A stretch of 64,000 nucleotides of DNA from an uncultured Clostridia bacterium (GCA_946183365.1 CAMHAH010000002.1:1-64000), one strand, 5' to 3'; shown: positions 42,009 to 51,032, counted from the stretch's first letter. Notes: generated by a model not told the origin, from the letters alone. Numbers and translations: made by a program.

Positions 42009-43184
42009 ATGAATATCCAACTTCCCACTACGACCTGTACAGGCTGTTCTGCCTGTATGAATACCTGTTCGGTCGGCGCGATAACCATGGCGGAACAAAC
42101 CGACGGCTTTTTGTATCCTCAGATCGATGATGGAAAATGTATAAAATGCGGTCAGTGCATGAAGGTGTGTCACGCTCTCGGTTTTGAGGGCTTCAATCAG
42201 CCTTCGCAAACCTATGCCGCTCAGGTAAATGATAAAGATGTGTTGAAGGCCAGCACCTCGGGCGGTTTGTTCTTCGCGCTCGCGCAGAGCATACTATCTG
42301 AGGGCGGCGTTGTATACGCCTGTAATTATGACGATGATTACAACGCTTTCATTCAGAGATTTGACGCTGTAGAACAGATCGCGCCCGTACACGGCTCAAA
42401 GTATGTATGGAGCGATTCGTCACTCAGCTATCCCCTTGTCAAAAAGGACCTTGACGACGGAAAGGCCGTTTTGTATACCGGTCTGCCGTGTCAGATAGCG
42501 GGTCTCAGAAAATATTTGAAAAAAGATCATGAAAACCTCTTTACCGTCGATGTTTTATGCGGCGGCGCTCCGAGCCCCTACGCGTTTCAGAGATATCTTG
42601 ATACCCTGACGGACAAAGAGGGCAGGAAAAACCTGTGTTTTCAGTTCAGAGATAAAGGGAAGAACGGCTCGGGTGTATGCTGCACCTACTATGTAAACGG
42701 TGTAAAGCACTATGAGAACTACCTTGAAAACAGCTTTTACTTTGCTTTCTGTTCACAATCGAGGATATCATGGCGAAAGTCGTGTTACACCTGTAATTAC
42801 AAGAGCCTGAGCAGGGCGTCAGATATGTCTATAGGTGACTATTGGGGTGTTGAAAAGTATCACAATGATTTCAAGCCTAAGGACGGCGTGTCCCTGGTGA
42901 TGATAAACACCGATCAGGGCAAACGCCTTTTTGAAAAGATAAAGGGCAGTATCAAATATGTCGAGAGCAAGGCGGTATATGCGATTGAGAAAAACAGCCT
43001 TGTAAAAGAGCCCGCCGAGGGCCACCATAAAATGCCCGAAAACAGAGAGGCGTTCTTTGAAGAGCTCCGCCGCAGCGACTGGAATACGGTGGATAAAATG
43101 TATCTCGGAAGCAGGCATAAAATATTGAACAAGCAGAAGCTCACGCGGATACCGCGAAAGCTCATGCGTATATTTAAAAAATAA
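42009..43184 (+). CDS. FrhB-like Fe-S protein (stand-alone)
   Basis: A 391-residue relative of the C-terminal half of 33684-35957. Two ferredoxin motifs (CTGCSACMNTCSVGAITM, CIKCGQCMKVCHALG) precede a coenzyme F420 hydrogenase/dehydrogenase beta-subunit domain (STSGGLFFALAQSI, VLYTGLPCQIAGLRKYLKKD, CYTCNYKSLSRASDMSIGDY). Such proteins occur in many surface-polysaccharide loci, where they are assumed to reduce a sugar or isoprenoid intermediate. No function is proven. It begins 73 bases after the SDR. Confidence 0.9.
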   Translation: MNIQLPTTTCTGCSACMNTCSVGAITMAEQTDGFLYPQIDDGKCIKCGQCMKVCHALGFEGFNQPSQTYAAQVNDKDVLKASTSGGLFFALAQSILSEGGVVYACNYDDDYNAFIQRFDAVEQIAPVHGSKYVWSDSSLSYPLVKKDLDDGKAVLYTGLPCQIAGLRKYLKKDHENLFTVDVLCGGAPSPYAFQRYLDTLTDKEGRKNLCFQFRDKGKNGSGVCCTYYVNGVKHYENYLENSFYFAFCSQSRISWRKSCYTCNYKSLSRASDMSIGDYWGVEKYHNDFKPKDGVSLVMINTDQGKRLFEKIKGSIKYVESKAVYAIEKNSLVKEPAEGHHKMPENREAFFEELRRSDWNTVDKMYLGSRHKILNKQKLTRIPRKLMRIFKK

Positions 43185-43225
43185 AGGCAAGCTATCCATT
43201 GCCTTGATAAAAGTGGGTCATATCA

Positions 43226-44626
43226 GTGTTTTTAGATTTAGATAAGCATAATCAAAACAAAACAGCGATAAAGGACGACTCGGGCTATGAGCTGAGTTAC
43301 CGCGACGTATGCGATACCGTCCGAGCCTTTGAACAGCTCAGCCTGCCCAGATGCGTAGTTTTCTGTATGTGTGAGAGCTGCGCGGGATCGCTCATTGGCT
43401 ATCTTGCCTTTGAAAACAATAAACAGGTTCCGCTCCTGCTGAGCGCAAAGCTTGACGGTGAACTGCGCTCGCGTCTTGAGAGCATCTATCAGCCTTCTTA
43501 CTACTGGGCTCCCGAGCAGATGACAGAAGAGCTCGGCGGAGAAAAAGTATACTCAGCCTACGGCTACGCGCTGACAAAGACGGCGCATGAGCCGTATGAG
43601 CTGAACGATAAGCTCTCTATGCTGCTCACTACCTCGGGCTCTACGGGCAGTCCCAAGCTCGTGCGCCATAAGTACGGCAACCTCGAGGCGAACGCCCGAA
43701 ATGTCGCAAAGGTATTCGAGTGGCGTGAAGATGAGAAGGGCATCTGCGACCTCCCGATGAACTACACCATGGGGCTGAACGTCATCAACAGCCATTTGGT
43801 CGTCGGCGCTTCGGTCCTGATGGTCAAGGCTAATCTGATGGATCCCGACTTCTGGAGCTTTATCAAAGAGAACGGCGGTACAAGCTTTTGCGGAGTACCG
43901 TTCAGCTATGAGATAATGCGCCGTATCGGCTTTGACAGGATGGACCTGCCCGAGCTGTATACCTTAGCCGAGGGCGGCGGAAAGCTGACCGATAAGATGT
44001 TCAAGTGGACAGCCGCTTACTGCAAGAATAACGGTAAACGCTTCTGCGCTACCTTCGGCACCAGCGAGACGAGCGCGCGCATGGCGTTCCTCGACCCGAA
44101 AATGGCTGAAGAAAAGACGGGCAGCATCGGCAAGGCTATCCCCGAGGGCGAGCTGTTCCTGATCGACGAGGCTCAGGGCGAGGACGGATGTTTGACCGGT
44201 GAGCTCGGCTACAGAGGTCCTAACGTTACCATGGGCTACGCTGTATGCAAAGAAGATCTTCTCAAGGACGATGAGTTCCTCGGTGAGTACCACACAGGCG
44301 ATATCGCTAAGCGTGACGCAGACGGATTTTACTATATAATCGGCCGCAAGGGCAGATTTTTGAAGCTGTTCGGCTTAAGGGTTAGCCTCGATGAGACCGA
44401 GCGTATCTTAAAAGCGCAGTATCCCGACGCCGACTGCGTATGTACGGGCGATGATAAGCGCATGAATATCTTTACCGTTGACGCTCAGATCAAGGATCGG
44501 ATAATACCGTTTATCAGCTCAAAGACCAATCTGCATAATTCAGCCTTCAGGGTATTTGTTGTTGATAAGATACCACGTAACGAGTACGGCAAGGTCAAAT
44601 TTGCCGAGCTTGAAAAGCTTATGTAA
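43226..44626 (+). CDS. AMP-dependent acyl ligase (ANL superfamily)
   Basis: A 466-residue adenylate-forming enzyme. The ATP loop is LTTSGSTGSPKLVRHKYGN, core A5 is FGTSETSARM, A7 is EYHTGDIAKRDADGFYYIIG, the hinge is GRKGRFLKLFGLRVSLDE, and the catalytic lysine is in IPRNEYGKVKF. It is shorter than most acyl-CoA synthetases. It would activate a carboxylate and load it on CoA or one of the ACPs. Start is GTG 43226 with a weak site. It is the last gene before the terminator of the locus. Confidence 0.87.
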   Translation: MFLDLDKHNQNKTAIKDDSGYELSYRDVCDTVRAFEQLSLPRCVVFCMCESCAGSLIGYLAFENNKQVPLLLSAKLDGELRSRLESIYQPSYYWAPEQMTEELGGEKVYSAYGYALTKTAHEPYELNDKLSMLLTTSGSTGSPKLVRHKYGNLEANARNVAKVFEWREDEKGICDLPMNYTMGLNVINSHLVVGASVLMVKANLMDPDFWSFIKENGGTSFCGVPFSYEIMRRIGFDRMDLPELYTLAEGGGKLTDKMFKWTAAYCKNNGKRFCATFGTSETSARMAFLDPKMAEEKTGSIGKAIPEGELFLIDEAQGEDGCLTGELGYRGPNVTMGYAVCKEDLLKDDEFLGEYHTGDIAKRDADGFYYIIGRKGRFLKLFGLRVSLDETERILKAQYPDADCVCTGDDKRMNIFTVDAQIKDRIIPFISSKTNLHNSAFRVFVVDKIPRNEYGKVKFAELEKLM

Positions 44627-44647
44627 AATAATAAATAGTATAATAAT

Positions 44648-44696
44648 ACTGCCGCAGCGTTATCGATGAGATAACGCCGCGGCAGTTAGTTTTTTG
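44648..44696 (+). terminator. Terminator of the exopolysaccharide locus
   Basis: CTGCCGC-a-GCGTTATC and GATAACGC-c-GCGGCAG form a long hairpin, followed by TTAGTTTTTTG. It is the only clear terminator seen between 15.5 and 44.7 kb. Confidence 0.85.
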
Positions 44697-44719
44697 TTTA
44701 CATTAGAATTGAGTTAATA

Positions 44720-45853
44720 TCAAAGCCTCGCTCCGCAGTTTCCGCAGAAGGGCGAGCCGTCTGTAGGAGCGCCGCAGTTGGGGCATACGGAGGGAGCCGC
44801 AGGCTGTTGAGGCTGAACGTTGAAGTTGTCGTTATAGGGCATGGGCTGAGGAGCACCGTAAGGGGGCTGGGTATTATCCATTGTGGGGATAGGATTATAA
44901 CCGTTCATCCCTCCGTCGGGTGTACCGTTATAGCCATACTTGATATTGTCGATATATTTCTTGTAGCCCAGAGCAATCCCGGCTGTAAATACAAGGATAA
45001 GGAAGTTGACTATGCCTGAGATAAGTGACATTACAAGATACATAACGGTACCTGAGGACGCACCGTATGAGATAATAGAGAACAGCGAGAAGAATAAAGA
45101 TAAAAGACTGAAGGCGCTGAAAACAGCGTTGATAACGCAGATGACACCGTAGCCCTTTGCTCCTTTGTTCTGCAGCTCAACGGTATTGATGCTATCCTTG
45201 ACAGAGCGATAAAAGCGCTTGCAGTTGATAGCGGAGATCAGCAAATAAATAATGACGATAAGAGCGATTACGCTGAAAACGATCAGTAATACACCGATTG
45301 CCGATCCCGTGATATTGAGCTGATAGCCGTTGCCTAAGTCTACAGCCTGTGAGGTATTGTTTCCGAGCAGGTTCACCGCCAGAACGATCATGCCGAGTAA
45401 CCCGAGACCGCCCAGGACCGTTGATATTATGATTATAACCAAAGAGATGACAGAGAGGACGTACAGGATATTTACGCCTGTGTTAGGGGTGGATTCCTCA
45501 GAAGTGTTGCGGCTCTTTATATAGATAATAATAAACGCGGCGGCAAAGAGACCGGTGACAAAGGTCGAGACGACCATACTCGGTATTGAGCTTATGAGAG
45601 TGGATGAGACCGGTAAGCTTTCCAATATCATGCGCATACGGTTTGCCATATCGCTCAGACCGATCCTCTCGAGCAGTGAGATCATATCCGCGAAATAATC
45701 GTTCGCGCTGCCCGCTGTAATAATAGTCGAGACAACAGATATGATTGCGGATACAATATACAGAATACCTAAGACGAGGACTTTAGTCTGTTTAAAATAG
45801 TCCTTTACAATAGCCAGATTAGCTGCAAAGGGGTTAAACGGCTGTTCGTACAT
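44720..45853 (-). CDS. Multi-pass membrane protein with C-terminal zinc ribbon
   Basis: A 377-residue protein with about seven hydrophobic segments (for example VLGILYIVSAIISVVSTIIT and YVLSVISLVIIIISTVLGGL). A Pro/Gly/Gln/Asn-rich cytoplasmic stretch and a zinc ribbon (CPNCGAPTDGSPFCGNCGAR) end the protein. No transport or enzymatic motif was found. It is a separate unit convergent with the glycan locus. Confidence 0.75.
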   Translation of the reverse strand: MYEQPFNPFAANLAIVKDYFKQTKVLVLGILYIVSAIISVVSTIITAGSANDYFADMISLLERIGLSDMANRMRMILESLPVSSTLISSIPSMVVSTFVTGLFAAAFIIIYIKSRNTSEESTPNTGVNILYVLSVISLVIIIISTVLGGLGLLGMIVLAVNLLGNNTSQAVDLGNGYQLNITGSAIGVLLIVFSVIALIVIIYLLISAINCKRFYRSVKDSINTVELQNKGAKGYGVICVINAVFSAFSLLSLFFSLFSIISYGASSGTVMYLVMSLISGIVNFLILVFTAGIALGYKKYIDNIKYGYNGTPDGGMNGYNPIPTMDNTQPPYGAPQPMPYNDNFNVQPQQPAAPSVCPNCGAPTDGSPFCGNCGARL

Positions 45854-45884
45854 ATGATCATACTCCTTATACTGATAATAATGA

Positions 45885-45910
45885 ACCCGACAAAGAAAAC
45901 TCTGTCGGGT
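45885..45910 (-). terminator. Hairpin after the zinc operon
   Basis: ACCCGACA and TGTCGGGT form an 8-bp hairpin 46 bases after the last gene. The following minus-strand sequence (TCATTATTATC) is only a weak T tract. Confidence 0.5.
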
Positions 45911-45955
45911 ATATTATAAATTATTATTTCACGGATTGCAATACCTTATATTATA

Positions 45956-46450
45956 TCAGAATTTGACCTCGGCGTCTTTGAGCTGACAGTATTGCTGCGA
46001 GCCCTCCATATAAGTCGAGAAAGTGCCGACGACTGTGATATCCTTGCCTGCCTCGGGGTAATCGTCGGGATAGCTGTGATCGCCCTTCCAGATAAACTCG
46101 ATACCCTGTGAACAGCAGGCGGTGGCGTCCTTGATGATACAGGCGAAGTAGCGGTTATTATCCATCTCAGCAACGCTGAAAGCACCCTGCATCTTTACGG
46201 TCTTGCCTAAGTAATCGGTAGGCTTAGTCATCATGTTCTGTACCTCTGAATATACCATGGTCGAGCTCATGGCGGTGAGGTCTACGTCTATGCCGTCGGC
46301 GGATTTTTGAGCTGACTGAGCCGCCTCGGTAGCTTGATCCGCGGATTTGTTCACGGTCTCTGTGGTTCCGCTCGCGACCTGCTTGCCGCCGCAGGCGGCG
46401 AGAGTTGCTGTGAGTATAACAGCCATCAATAATGCTGTGAGTTTTTTCAT
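45956..46450 (-). CDS. Zinc-operon lipoprotein, probable OB-like domain
   Basis: A 164-residue lipoprotein (signal MKKLTALLMAVILTATLAAC, Cys20). A spacer is followed by a C-terminal domain (YLGKTVKMQGAFSVAEMDNN, then RYFACIIKDATACCSQGIEF). The CC pair and the strand pattern resemble the C-terminal part of YcgQ-type proteins of zinc-responsive loci. Its start overlaps ZnuB by 4 bases (ATGA). A zinc-handling role is inferred from context. Confidence 0.7.
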   Translation of the reverse strand: MKKLTALLMAVILTATLAACGGKQVASGTTETVNKSADQATEAAQSAQKSADGIDVDLTAMSSTMVYSEVQNMMTKPTDYLGKTVKMQGAFSVAEMDNNRYFACIIKDATACCSQGIEFIWKGDHSYPDDYPEAGKDITVVGTFSTYMEGSQQYCQLKDAEVKF

Positions 46451-47301
46451 GCTTTTGAGCCTCCTTTGATCTTACCGATGACAGAAAAGATAATGAACGC
46501 GACTATATCGACCGCGACTATCGTAGAGCCTACGGGCGTACCCGCTAAGATAGAGGTCAGCAGTCCCGTAAGCGCGCATATCACCGAAACTATAGCCGCG
46601 CATATCGTAACGCTCTTGAAACTCTTGAATACTCTCATAGCCGACAGAGCGGGGAAGATGACCAGAGCGGATATCAGCAGTGAGCCGACGAGCTGCATGG
46701 ATACTACGATGATGACCGCTATCACTATCGCTATGAGCAGATTATACAGAGAAGCGCGCTGTCCCGTAGCTCTCGCGAAATTCTCGTCGAAGGTCACCGA
46801 GAATATCTTGTTGTAAAAGAGTACAAAGAAAAGTACGACGATGACCGAGAGTATGACACACATCCATACGTCAAAGGAACTGAGCGTGAGGATAGAGGTA
46901 GAGCCGAAGAGGGTAGAGCAGACGTCGCCGCTGAGGTTTGAGGAGGTGCTGAACAAATTCATCAGCAGATAGCCTATAGCCAGCGAGCCCACCGAGATCA
47001 TAGCGATCGCGGCGTCGCCCTTTATCTTCGCGTTCTTGCCTATACGCAGCAGCAGTATAGCACATACCACGGTTATAGCCAGTACCAGCGGCATATTGTT
47101 GGTCAGCCCCACTACGGCGGCGATAGCCATCGCGCCGAAGGCTACATGAGATAGTCCGTCGCCGATGAAGGAATATCGCTTTAATACGAGAGTCACGCCC
47201 AAGAGGGATGAACACAGCGCTATCAGTACGCCGACTATCAGAGCGTTGACTACGAAGGAGCGCTGAAGATAGAACGCGAGGGTAGAGAAAATATCAGTCA
47301 T
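46447..47301 (-). CDS. znuB: Zinc ABC transporter permease
   Basis: A 284-residue membrane protein of the ABC-3 family with about 8 hydrophobic segments. LGVTLVLKRYSFIGDGLSHV (the conserved cytoplasmic motif) and LLISALVIFPALSAMRVFKS are typical. ATG 47301 lies 6 bases after GAGAGG; the track start 47307 is on top of it. It overlaps the ATPase gene by 8 bases. Confidence 0.93.
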   Translation of the reverse strand: MTDIFSTLAFYLQRSFVVNALIVGVLIALCSSLLGVTLVLKRYSFIGDGLSHVAFGAMAIAAVVGLTNNMPLVLAITVVCAILLLRIGKNAKIKGDAAIAMISVGSLAIGYLLMNLFSTSSNLSGDVCSTLFGSTSILTLSSFDVWMCVILSVIVVLFFVLFYNKIFSVTFDENFARATGQRASLYNLLIAIVIAVIIVVSMQLVGSLLISALVIFPALSAMRVFKSFKSVTICAAIVSVICALTGLLTSILAGTPVGSTIVAVDIVAFIIFSVIGKIKGGSKA

Positions 47302-47998
47302 TATCATCCTCTCCCTTCACAGCGCCGTCTTTGAAGTCCCGGTATTCTTCCTTTGTGCCGAAGAAACACTCGTTTCCGATATGCAGGATATGAGATGCGT
47401 ATCTCAGCGCTTTGTCTACATCGTGAGATATCATGATTATCGTCACGCCGTCATCTTTGTTAAGGCTGTCTATCAGCTCATACATATCGGCCGTAACCTT
47501 TGGGTCGAGACCTGCGACGGGCTCGTCTAGGAGAAGGATCTTTTGAGTAGCACACAGAGCGCGTGCTAAAAGCACACGCTGCTGCTGACCGCCCGAAAGC
47601 TCACGGTAACAGCGTTTTTTTAGGTCGAGTATGTTCATGCGCTCCATAGACCGCTGAGCGAGAGCCTTATCGTCTTTGTTATAAAAAGGGCTGAAGCCCT
47701 TTCTGCCCAAGCAGCCCGAGATAACTATCTCTTGTACCGAGGCGGGGAAATCACGCTGGACGTCGGTTTGCTGAGGCAGATAACCGATATCGCGCGAGCT
47801 GAGCCCCTCAGAGAATTCGATCGTGCCCGAGAGCGGCTTTTGCAGACCTAATACGGTTTTCATCAGAGTGGTCTTGCCCGAGCCGTTTTCTCCCACGATA
47901 CACAGATAATCGCCGGAGTTCACCTCAAAGCTGAGCCCGTGCTGTATTTCCTGAGAGCCGTAGCCGAGGCTCAGATCCTTACATATTAACTGAGGCAT
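47294..47998 (-). CDS. znuC: Zinc ABC transporter ATP-binding protein
   Basis: A 234-residue ATPase. Walker A is GENGSGKTTLMKT, the Q-loop is GYLPQQTDV, the signature is LSGGQQQRVLLARAL, Walker B is KILLLDEPVAGLD, and the H-loop is IMISHDVDKAL. It energises the ZnuA/ZnuB importer. Confidence 0.96.
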   Translation of the reverse strand: MPQLICKDLSLGYGSQEIQHGLSFEVNSGDYLCIVGENGSGKTTLMKTVLGLQKPLSGTIEFSEGLSSRDIGYLPQQTDVQRDFPASVQEIVISGCLGRKGFSPFYNKDDKALAQRSMERMNILDLKKRCYRELSGGQQQRVLLARALCATQKILLLDEPVAGLDPKVTADMYELIDSLNKDDGVTIIMISHDVDKALRYASHILHIGNECFFGTKEEYRDFKDGAVKGEDDND

Positions 47999-48038
47999 TT
48001 CGTATACTTCCTTTTTTATAGGATTGCGGCGCTCCGGC

Positions 48039-49010
48039 TCATTTCAGAGCCTTTGTGAGCACCTCGAGGTTGCTCTCCATGATGTTCAGATAAGTCTCGC
48101 CCTTGTCGATAGCGTCCTTTGTGATGTTCTGCATGGAGTTGAGGGTCAGTATCTCCTGATCCTTTGTCTTTGTATTATCTCTGACGGTCTTTGCAATCGA
48201 GCCGTCGGAGGTCTCTATTTGCATTATGTTGTGAAGCCCGAGCTCGTCTGCTTTATCGGCGAGGAAAACTATCGTCTCAAAGCTCGCCTCGGTCTCTGCC
48301 GAACAGCCGACAAAAGCGGCGTAATAATCGAGCTTGTAATCGTCGGTAAGATAGCGGAACGGGAAGCGGTCGCCGAAGAGCAGGGTCTTTACCGCGGCGC
48401 TGTCGACAGCCGCCTGATACCTGCCGTCAAGGTCGTTGAGCTTGTCAGTATAAGCGGCGGCGTTGCTCTTGAATACGTCGGCGTGCTGAGCGTCGACTTT
48501 CTCAAAGGCTTCTGATATTTTATCGACAAAGATTTTGACGTTTTTCAAAGAGAGCCAAACGTGCTCATCATATTCGGGCTCTTCTTCGTGTTCATGCTCG
48601 TGTTCGTCAGCCTGCATACCCTCTTTGAGCTCTTCTTCTTTTGCGTTGCTGCCGAGGATATCCATGAGGTCGAGCACTATCATATCCTTGTTGTTCGCTT
48701 GCTTCAAAGTATCGTCGACCCATTTGTCGGACTCGCCGCCTACATAGATGAAAACATCACACTCGGATATATCCATTATGTCTTTGGCGGTGGGCTGGAA
48801 GCTGTGCAGGTCTACGCCGTTATCGAGCAGCAGGTCGATATTAATATCAACATCATCGCCCGCGACGTTCCTGACCCAGTCATAGATGGGGAAGATGGTG
48901 GCGACTACCTTTATGTTGCCGTTCTCAGCGGGCTTTTTGCCTGAGCCGCACCCCGCGAGAGCCGATACCGCAAGTATCAAAGCGAGCAGTAAGGCTGTTA
49001 TCCTTTTCAT
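48039..49010 (-). CDS. znuA: Zinc-binding lipoprotein of the ABC importer
   Basis: A 323-residue cluster A-I binding protein. Signal and lipobox (LLLALILAVSALAGC), metal His in DNGVDLHSFQPTAKD, a His/Glu-rich loop (EHEHEHEEEPEYDEHVW) that marks zinc rather than manganese carriers, and the conserved FPFRYLTDDY segment. ATG 49010 has GGGAGGTAAAA; the track start 49037 lies in the regulator gene. Confidence 0.95.
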   Translation of the reverse strand: MKRITALLLALILAVSALAGCGSGKKPAENGNIKVVATIFPIYDWVRNVAGDDVDINIDLLLDNGVDLHSFQPTAKDIMDISECDVFIYVGGESDKWVDDTLKQANNKDMIVLDLMDILGSNAKEEELKEGMQADEHEHEHEEEPEYDEHVWLSLKNVKIFVDKISEAFEKVDAQHADVFKSNAAAYTDKLNDLDGRYQAAVDSAAVKTLLFGDRFPFRYLTDDYKLDYYAAFVGCSAETEASFETIVFLADKADELGLHNIMQIETSDGSIAKTVRDNTKTKDQEILTLNSMQNITKDAIDKGETYLNIMESNLEVLTKALK

Positions 49011-49012
49011 TT

Positions 49013-49414
49013 TTACCTCCCTGTTGAGTGACTGCACTGTGAGCAGATGCCGTATATTATGGTGTCGCTCCTGTCGATAGAGAAGTCGTCGTTCTCAGCT
49101 ACGCTCTCAACGAGGGCGTCCGCGGTCTTTTTCTTCATATGCACGGTCTTGCCGCATTTTTTACAGCTCAGATGCAGACAGCCTATACATTCGTGAGCGT
49201 CTATATATTGGTATATTACCTCTCTTGAGCCGCCCGACGCCACCCTGCGCACCTTGCCCTCAGCTTCCATGTCAGCGAGATTGCGATAAACGGCGCTCTT
49301 GCTGATGAGCTCAGAGAGAGCGTCGGCTATCTCGCCCGCCGAGATACTCTCGTCGGTGTGCTGTGAGAGATAATCTGTCAGTATTTTACGTTGCTTTGTC
49401 ATGTATTTTGACAA
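49013..49414 (-). CDS. zur: Fur-family regulator (probably Zur)
   Basis: A 133-residue repressor. Winged-helix part (MTKQRKILTDYLSQHTDESI, then SAVYRNLADMEAEGKV with the recognition helix). The metal part has HECIGCLHLSCKKCGKTVHM and YGICSQCSHS (two CxxC pairs for structural zinc). It is the first gene of the zinc-uptake operon, 2 bases from ZnuA, so zinc is the likely ligand. TTG 49414 is the preferred start: GGAGG lies 8 bases upstream. The track start (TTG 49447) lies inside the operator. Confidence 0.88.
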   Translation of the reverse strand: MSKYMTKQRKILTDYLSQHTDESISAGEIADALSELISKSAVYRNLADMEAEGKVRRVASGGSREVIYQYIDAHECIGCLHLSCKKCGKTVHMKKKTADALVESVAENDDFSIDRSDTIIYGICSQCSHSTGR

Positions 49415-49428
49415 GCGTGTCGCCTCCA

Positions 49429-49449
49429 ATTTGCGAATTGTTCGCAAAT
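49429..49449 (-). promoter_or_regulatory. Palindromic Zur/Fur operator
   Basis: TTTGCGAA-TTG-TTCGCAAA is a perfect palindrome (9+3+9 with flanking A/T). It lies directly after the -10 element, where a repressor would block transcription. It is the expected place for autoregulation of the zinc operon. Confidence 0.75.
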
Positions 49450-49450
49450 C

Positions 49451-49479
49451 AGTATAACACAGCTGATGAGCTATGTCAA
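49451..49479 (-). promoter_or_regulatory. Sigma-A-type promoter of the zinc operon
   Basis: On the minus strand TTGACA and TATACT are separated by 17 bases, close to consensus. Confidence 0.8.
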
Positions 49480-49501
49480 CATAAAATATAGGTATTATCT
49501 A

Positions 49502-49530
49502 TTGATACGGCGTAAAACTTGTGATATAAT
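49502..49530 (+). promoter_or_regulatory. Promoter of hisS-aspS
   Basis: TTGATA and a perfect TATAAT with a 17-base spacer. The leader to hisS is about 190 bases long; it holds a short inverted repeat (CACTCAGTGA) and the repeat at 49647, but no T-box motif. Confidence 0.7.
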
Positions 49531-49646
49531 CTATAAAGCGAAATTCGGCGTTGAAATGGTTCCGTAATCATCAGGGAGCTGTCACTCAGTGACTAAGGGT
49601 TGAATCCTTTTCAGTGAGATGAATTATTCTTTTTGTCATACGAGGC

Positions 49647-49690
49647 AACCCTCCGCCCCTTCGGGGCACCTCCCTTAGGAAAGGGAGGCT
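49647..49690 (+). repeat. GGGAGGC-family intergenic repeat
   Basis: AACCCTCCGCCCCTTCGGGG, then CACCTCCCTTAGGAAAGGGAGGC; nearly identical to 13558-13601. It lies inside the presumed leader of hisS and forms two small hairpins. Confidence 0.75.
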
Positions 49691-49727
49691 GATATTACAT
49701 CTACACCAACAGAAAGGTTTTGATATA

Positions 49728-51032
49728 ATGGCATTGATAACCAAGAAGCCCAGGGGCACCGAGGATGTATTGCCCCGCGACAGCTACCGCTGGCAGTTCT
49801 TAGAGGATCTGTTCAGAGACGAGGCGAGAGCCTTTGGCTACAAAGAGCTCCGCACACCCGTATTTGAGCACACCAACCTCTTTGAACGCGGAGTAGGCGA
49901 CACTACCGATGTAGTACAGAAGGAGATGTATACCTTCCTGACTAAGGGCGGCGACAGCATAACCCTCCGTCCCGAGGGTACGGCAGGCGCGGCGAGAGCC
50001 TTTCTTGAGCACGGTCTGCACAACGATCCTCTGCCTATAAAGGCGTATTATTTGACTTCTTGCTACCGCTATGAGAAGCCTCAGGCGGGCAGGCTCAGAG
50101 AGTTCCATCAGTTCGGCATGGAGTGCTACGGCACTCAGAACCCCGCCGCCGACGCCGAGCTCATCACCGCTGCGGCTAATATATTCGACCGCTTAGGGTT
50201 GAAAAATATAAGGCTCGAGATAAACTCGATCGGCTGTCCGAAGTGCAGAGCAGAGTACCATAAGGCGCTCAAGGAGTATTTCGGCGGCTACAAGGACGAG
50301 CTGTGCGAGGACTGCCGGGACAGACTGGAGCGCAACCCCATGCGCCTGCTCGACTGCAAGGTGCCTCACGATCATGAGATAGCTGAGAAGGCTCCCACGG
50401 TGCTCGATTATCTGTGTGATGAGTGCAGAGAGCACTTTGACGGAGTGAAGGCTTATCTTGACTCAAACGGCGTTGAGTATACCGTGAACCCGACAATTGT
50501 GCGCGGCCTCGATTACTATACAAAGACTGTATTTGAGTTCATATCGGGTGATATCGGCGCTCAAAGTACCATCTGCGGCGGCGGAAGATATGACGGACTT
50601 ATCGAGGACTTAGGCGGCAATCCCATGCCGGCGCTGGGCTTTGCGGCAGGTATAGAAAGACTTCTTTTGACACTCGACGCTCAGGGCATCGAGATCCCCG
50701 AGCCCGCCCCCTGTGATATCTATATCGCTTCAATGGGCGACAACGCTCACAAAAAGGCGTCTGAGCTGTGCAACGCTCTGCGCAAGTCGGGTATGTACGC
50801 CGAGTTCGACGTAGTAGGCAGAGGTCTGAGGGCTCAGATGAAGTATGCAGATAAGCTAAAGGCTAAGTTCTCGCTGGTGCTCGGCGATGATGAGCTCAGC
50901 GGCGGCACAGGCAGGCTCAAGAATATGGACAACGGCGAGCAGGTCGATATCCCGCTCGATACGGATGCGTTTACACAGAGCTTTATCGCGGCTAAGCTTG
51001 ATCACGAGTATAAGACAGCGGCGAGCAAGTAA
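49728..51032 (+). CDS. hisS: Histidyl-tRNA synthetase
   Basis: A 434-residue class II synthetase. Motif 1 region is KKPRGTEDVLPRDSYRWQFL, motif 2 is SCYRYEKPQAGRLREFHQFG, His-specific motifs are IVRGLDYYTKTVFEF and GGGRYDGLIEDLGG, and motif 3 is ALGFAAGIERLLL. The anticodon-binding domain follows. It forms an operon with aspS, a common arrangement in Firmicutes. Confidence 0.98.
   Translation: MALITKKPRGTEDVLPRDSYRWQFLEDLFRDEARAFGYKELRTPVFEHTNLFERGVGDTTDVVQKEMYTFLTKGGDSITLRPEGTAGAARAFLEHGLHNDPLPIKAYYLTSCYRYEKPQAGRLREFHQFGMECYGTQNPAADAELITAAANIFDRLGLKNIRLEINSIGCPKCRAEYHKALKEYFGGYKDELCEDCRDRLERNPMRLLDCKVPHDHEIAEKAPTVLDYLCDECREHFDGVKAYLDSNGVEYTVNPTIVRGLDYYTKTVFEFISGDIGAQSTICGGGRYDGLIEDLGGNPMPALGFAAGIERLLLTLDAQGIEIPEPAPCDIYIASMGDNAHKKASELCNALRKSGMYAEFDVVGRGLRAQMKYADKLKAKFSLVLGDDELSGGTGRLKNMDNGEQVDIPLDTDAFTQSFIAAKLDHEYKTAASK

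Noticed and set aside
49531-49727. T-box riboswitch before hisS
   Set aside because: Clostridial hisS-aspS operons often have a T-box, but the conserved AGGGTGGNACCGCG-type antiterminator element and a matching terminator are absent here.
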